DNA of 15,523 bases from an uncultured Eubacterium sp. (GTDB lineage Bacteria; Bacillota_A; Clostridia; Lachnospirales; Lachnospiraceae): assembly GCA_948759685.1 (NCBI GenBank), contig CAQBGY010000048.1, positions 1 to 15,523 of the forward strand. Reading direction: 5' to 3'. Both the position numbers and the translations under genes were made by a program. Under the pieces are notes generated by a model. That model was given only the letters and a program-made list of their open reading frames with translations, ran no database searches and had not been told where the DNA came from. Of this stretch, positions 13,515 through 15,523 are shown in pieces. Position 1 is the stretch's first letter. Each line of letters opens with the position of its first letter.

Positions 13515-13802
13515 ATGGAAATAGTAACGATTGAAAAGAAGACATTCGAGTTGTGGAAACAGAGGTTTGAAAGTTTTGTGGGGCGTATGGATGCGCTCTG
13601 CCTACCTTTGCGGAGAAAGCAGGACAAATGGTTGGATAACAGCGAAGCCTGCCGCCTGCTGAATGTTTCTTCCCGGACGATGCAAACCTACCGTGATACG
13701 GGCAAGCTGCCTTATTCGCAAATCAACTGCAAAATTTATTATAAGGCTTCGGACGTGGAAACCTTTATACTCAACCAAGTAAAGAACACCCCTAAAACAT
13801 GA
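13515..13802 (+). CDS. Xis-like HTH protein, first of a coupled pair
   Basis: 95 residues. An N-terminal helical part (ELWKQRFESFVGRMDALCLPL) precedes the MerR/excisionase-like HTH: WLDNSEACRLLNVSSRTMQTYRDTGKLPYSQINCKIYYKASDVETFILNQV (about 40-90). It shares the layout and the 'T-x-x-x-YRxxGxLPYxxxxxKxYYxxSDV' pattern with the HTH protein at 7.8 kb. Its TGA overlaps the next ATG in an ATGA, so the two proteins are probably made in a set ratio. In Bacteroides elements paired proteins of this type are excision factors acting with the integrase (Xis2c/Xis2d-like). The adjacent, convergent integrase supports that, but a purely regulatory role is possible. Confidence 0.85.
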   Translation: MEIVTIEKKTFELWKQRFESFVGRMDALCLPLRRKQDKWLDNSEACRLLNVSSRTMQTYRDTGKLPYSQINCKIYYKASDVETFILNQVKNTPKT

Positions 13803-14089
13803 ATCGTATGGACTTGATAACGAAAGATTCGGAAACTACGCAGGTATTGTTTTCATCCCTTGACCGGGTTTTGGAGAACGTGGAGCATATTGTCACCAAC
13901 TACCGCCCGGTGCTGAACGGTGAACACTACCTGACGGGGGAGGAAGTCTGCCAAAGGCTGTGCATCAGTAAACGGACTTTGCAGGATTATAGGGACACGG
14001 GGCTGCTGGGCTACGTGCAACTTCCGGGAAAAATCATTTATCGTGAAAGTGACATCAGGGATTTATTGGATAGGCATTACCGGAAATGA
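13799..14089 (+). CDS. Xis-like HTH protein, second of a coupled pair
   Basis: 96 residues, starting at the ATGA overlap with the preceding gene. The HTH region is YLTGEEVCQRLCISKRTLQDYRDTGLLGYVQLPGKIIYRESDIRDLLDRHYRK (about 44-96), of the same family as its neighbour but divergent before the motif (SSLDRVLENVEHIVTNYRP). Residues LPGKIIYRESD are the clearest match to excision-type HTH proteins of Bacteroides mobile elements. The pair therefore looks like an old duplication kept as a two-protein unit. An alternative internal ATG at 13808 would shorten it by three residues. The gene is followed at once by the CTTG repeat array and a bidirectional terminator. Confidence 0.85.
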   Translation: MNRMDLITKDSETTQVLFSSLDRVLENVEHIVTNYRPVLNGEHYLTGEEVCQRLCISKRTLQDYRDTGLLGYVQLPGKIIYRESDIRDLLDRHYRK

Positions 14090-14092
14090 AAT

Positions 14093-14152
14093 CTTGAAAA
14101 CTTGCTATCTTGGAATCTTGATAGCTTGAAGTCTTGAAATATAGCTGTCTTG
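14093..14152. repeat. CTTGNNNN repeat array, 8-bp period
   Basis: CTTG occurs at 14093, 14101, 14109, 14117, 14125 and 14133, each exactly 8 bases apart. The unit at 14141 is missing (ATAG) and the next CTTG is in phase at 14149. The four spacer bases vary (aaaa, ctat, gaat, atag, aagt, aaat). The array begins three bases after the second HTH gene. It is too regular in phase for chance and too short for a CRISPR; function unknown. Confidence 0.8.
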
Positions 14153-14176
14153 TTTTCTATATTTATGGTTTGGTTG

Positions 14177-14220
14177 AAAGCCAGCAATCGTGTTTTTAAT
14201 AAAACTGTATTGCTGGCTTT
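14177..14220. terminator. Bidirectional terminator between the HTH pair and the integrase
   Basis: AAAGCCAGCAAT (14177-14188) pairs perfectly with ATTGCTGGCTTT (14209-14220). Inside the 20-base loop GTTTT and AAAAC can extend the structure. It separates the 3' ends of the plus-strand HTH pair and the minus-strand integrase gene, fitting a shared terminator. An integrase-related site is less likely but not excluded. Confidence 0.8.
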
Positions 14221-14228
14221 ACTTATAT

Positions 14229-15455
14229 TTATACAGATAGCTGTTTTTCAACCGCTTGCATATCTCTTAATATCGTTTGGTCTAACACTTTTGCATAGTG
14301 CTGTGTCATTCGGGTGGATGAATGCCCCAGCATTTTAGCGACATTTGGCAGTGACACGTTGTTAGCCAGCGCGATAACCGAAGCGAAGCTGTGCCTTGCG
14401 GTGTGCGTGGTGAGGTTTTTCTTTATTCCGCACAGGTCGGCAATCTCTTTCAGGTAGCTGTTCATTTTCTGATTGCAAGGGACGGGCAGCAAAGTTCCTT
14501 TGTCAAGGCAATAGGGGTTATCCTTGTACTTGTCAAGTATCTGCTTGGGGATGCTCAAAAGCGGAATGTTACAAAGGTTGTTTGTTTTTTCACGGGCTTT
14601 CACTATCCACAGGTTGCCGTTGCTGTCCTCTGAAATGTGTTCGGAGCGCAAATTATATACGTCTATGAACGCCAGCCCGGTATATACGCAGAAGATGAAA
14701 ACATCCCGCACCAGTTCCAGCCGTTCAATCTTGAACTCTTTCTGCCATATCCGGTTTATTTCGGCTTGGCTTAGGAACTGCTTGTTTACCTCCACCTCGT
14801 GAAACTTGATTCCGGCAAACGGGTTCTTCGTCAGCCACTCGTTGGCAATGGCAAGGTTTATCACTTTCTTAAAGCATTTCATGTACCGGATAACGGTATT
14901 CTGTGCACAATGCTTTTCTGCCTTTAGGTACAGGTCGAATTTGCGGACAAGTTCCCCGTTCACCTCACGCAACAGCATATCATCTACCTTATAATCCTGT
15001 TTTACCAGTTCCATGAGATATTTCAGACAATTATCGTAACGTCTTACGGTAATGTCGGCATAATCCGTTCCGATTAGTTTCCGGCAGTTGTCGTTATGTT
15101 CCTTGAATACATTATATAATGTCTTGAAAGTTTCGTCCTTTCCCTGATAGCGGTTTACGATGGCACGGGCAGAAATAATCTTTCCCTCCAGTTCTAGATC
15201 TTGATAGATTTGATAGAATTTCACACGCAAGGCATCAATGTAATGGTTTAGTTCTACGGAATTGCGGTCTTTGCCTATTGATTTCTCTTTGTCCTGCGAC
15301 CAAAGTGGGACTTTTACACTTCGTTTTAGTTGAAGTTCCACATATAAACGGTCATAAGTGACGCGTACACGCACGGGAGCTTCCCCGTTTTTTAACAGTT
15401 TGCTACGCTTGATGAAGAACAAAACGCTGAATCTTTTTCTTTCCATACTGCTCAA
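14229..15455 (-). CDS. int: Tyrosine recombinase (integrase) of the element
   Basis: 408 residues, the usual length for Bacteroides element integrases. The N-terminus has the arm-binding-like domain (FSVLFFIKRSKLLKNGEAPVRVRVTYDR) and the SAM-like core-binding domain lies at about 110-210. The catalytic domain has K290 or K286 in the beta-hairpin (VKAREKTNN), H351 and R354 (HTARHSF), H378 (LGHSS) and nucleophile Y387 (QHYAKV). The first conserved arginine is replaced: TGLAFID has A262 where most tyrosine recombinases have TGLR. The same change is known for IntDOT/NBU-type enzymes, which are active. It would carry out integration and excision with the Xis-like proteins. The next in-frame ATG (codon 4) is also possible as a start. 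The gene lies 68 bases from the window edge, so the element end is expected nearby. Confidence 0.95.
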   Translation of the reverse strand: MSSMERKRFSVLFFIKRSKLLKNGEAPVRVRVTYDRLYVELQLKRSVKVPLWSQDKEKSIGKDRNSVELNHYIDALRVKFYQIYQDLELEGKIISARAIVNRYQGKDETFKTLYNVFKEHNDNCRKLIGTDYADITVRRYDNCLKYLMELVKQDYKVDDMLLREVNGELVRKFDLYLKAEKHCAQNTVIRYMKCFKKVINLAIANEWLTKNPFAGIKFHEVEVNKQFLSQAEINRIWQKEFKIERLELVRDVFIFCVYTGLAFIDVYNLRSEHISEDSNGNLWIVKAREKTNNLCNIPLLSIPKQILDKYKDNPYCLDKGTLLPVPCNQKMNSYLKEIADLCGIKKNLTTHTARHSFASVIALANNVSLPNVAKMLGHSSTRMTQHYAKVLDQTILRDMQAVEKQLSV

Positions 15456-15487
15456 TTTTTAATGATACAAAGGGCTCAGTTTGAAAA

Positions 15488-15519
15488 TTTGGGGGAATTA
15501 GTTAAAATCCCTATCTTTG
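15488..15519 (+). promoter_or_regulatory. Strong Bacteroidetes promoter reading out of the window
   Basis: TTTG (15488-15491), a 20-base spacer and TATCTTTG (15512-15519) match both boxes and the spacing of the consensus TTTG-N19-21-TAnnTTTG. It faces right, away from the integrase, so it should drive a gene beyond the window, either host DNA at the insertion site or another element gene. Confidence 0.65.
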
Positions 15520-15523
15520 TCGG

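Larger units (their letters stand above)
7684..15523. mobile_element. Core of an integrative mobilizable element (ends not seen)
   Basis: Integrase, Xis-like HTH genes, VirE/toprim replication genes, candidate origin, candidate oriT, MobC and relaxase lie together, and no conjugation apparatus genes are present. This fits an IME that needs a helper element for transfer. The coordinates mark the mobility module, not measured ends; the rteC remnant, the reductase cassette and the Gabija operon to the left may be cargo of the same element or of an older insertion. No direct attachment repeat could be identified within the window. Confidence 0.75.

Noticed and set aside
14093..14152. CRISPR or attachment core in the CTTG array
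   Set aside because: The unit is too short for CRISPR, and no matching copy of this sequence was seen elsewhere in the window to act as an attachment repeat.
15456..15523. Attachment site at the right end
   Set aside because: Likely near here by comparison with other integrases, but no second copy of any part of this sequence was found in the window, so no coordinates can be supported.

Overview
The window looks like part of a Bacteroidales genome (Bacteroides, Phocaeicola or Parabacteroides type). The evidence is TAnnTTTG promoter boxes in front of several genes, an RteC-family fragment, an integrase of the Bacteroides mobile-element type, VirE/toprim primase genes typical of Bacteroidetes elements, and starts without a clear Shine-Dalgarno. 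No rRNA, tRNA or CRISPR array was seen. Most of the window reads as an integrative mobilizable element (IME) with cargo.

Right part (about 7.8-15.5 kb, visibly more G+C-rich): this is the mobility core. A minus-strand tyrosine recombinase lies near the right edge and converges on two translationally coupled, excisionase-like HTH genes. A minus-strand series follows leftwards: an HTH_17 protein, a VirE-like P-loop protein, a toprim primase, a MobC-like protein, a MobA/MobP-type relaxase and a membrane-anchored coiled-coil protein. The non-coding gaps are highly structured. An array of eight perfect GCAGTAAG octamers lies between the VirE and primase genes and could be an iteron origin. Nested inverted repeats between the primase and mobC genes are a candidate oriT. 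A helically phased GGA(C/T) array lies in front of the HTH pair. A CTTGNNNN array of 8-bp period lies between that pair and the integrase.

Middle (about 3.6-7.8 kb, A+T-rich): four plus-strand genes encode a Crp/Fnr regulator, a cupin lipoprotein, an AraC regulator and an aldo/keto reductase. They look like a small stress or redox cargo cassette. An rteC-family pseudogene with one frameshift and one nonsense codon follows, then a palindrome and a third Xis-like HTH gene. In CTnDOT-type elements RteC activates the excision operon, so the dead copy beside an Xis-like gene suggests a broken tetracycline-type control circuit.

Left part (1-3.6 kb, A+T-rich): a compact minus-strand operon encodes an AlbA_2/Schlafen-like ATPase-wHTH protein, an OLD-family ATPase-TOPRIM nuclease matching GajA, and the first 156 codons of a UvrD-like helicase matching GajB, cut by the window edge. 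This is a Gabija anti-phage system with an extra gene transcribed ahead of it. If the element extends past the left edge, the Gabija operon is IME cargo.
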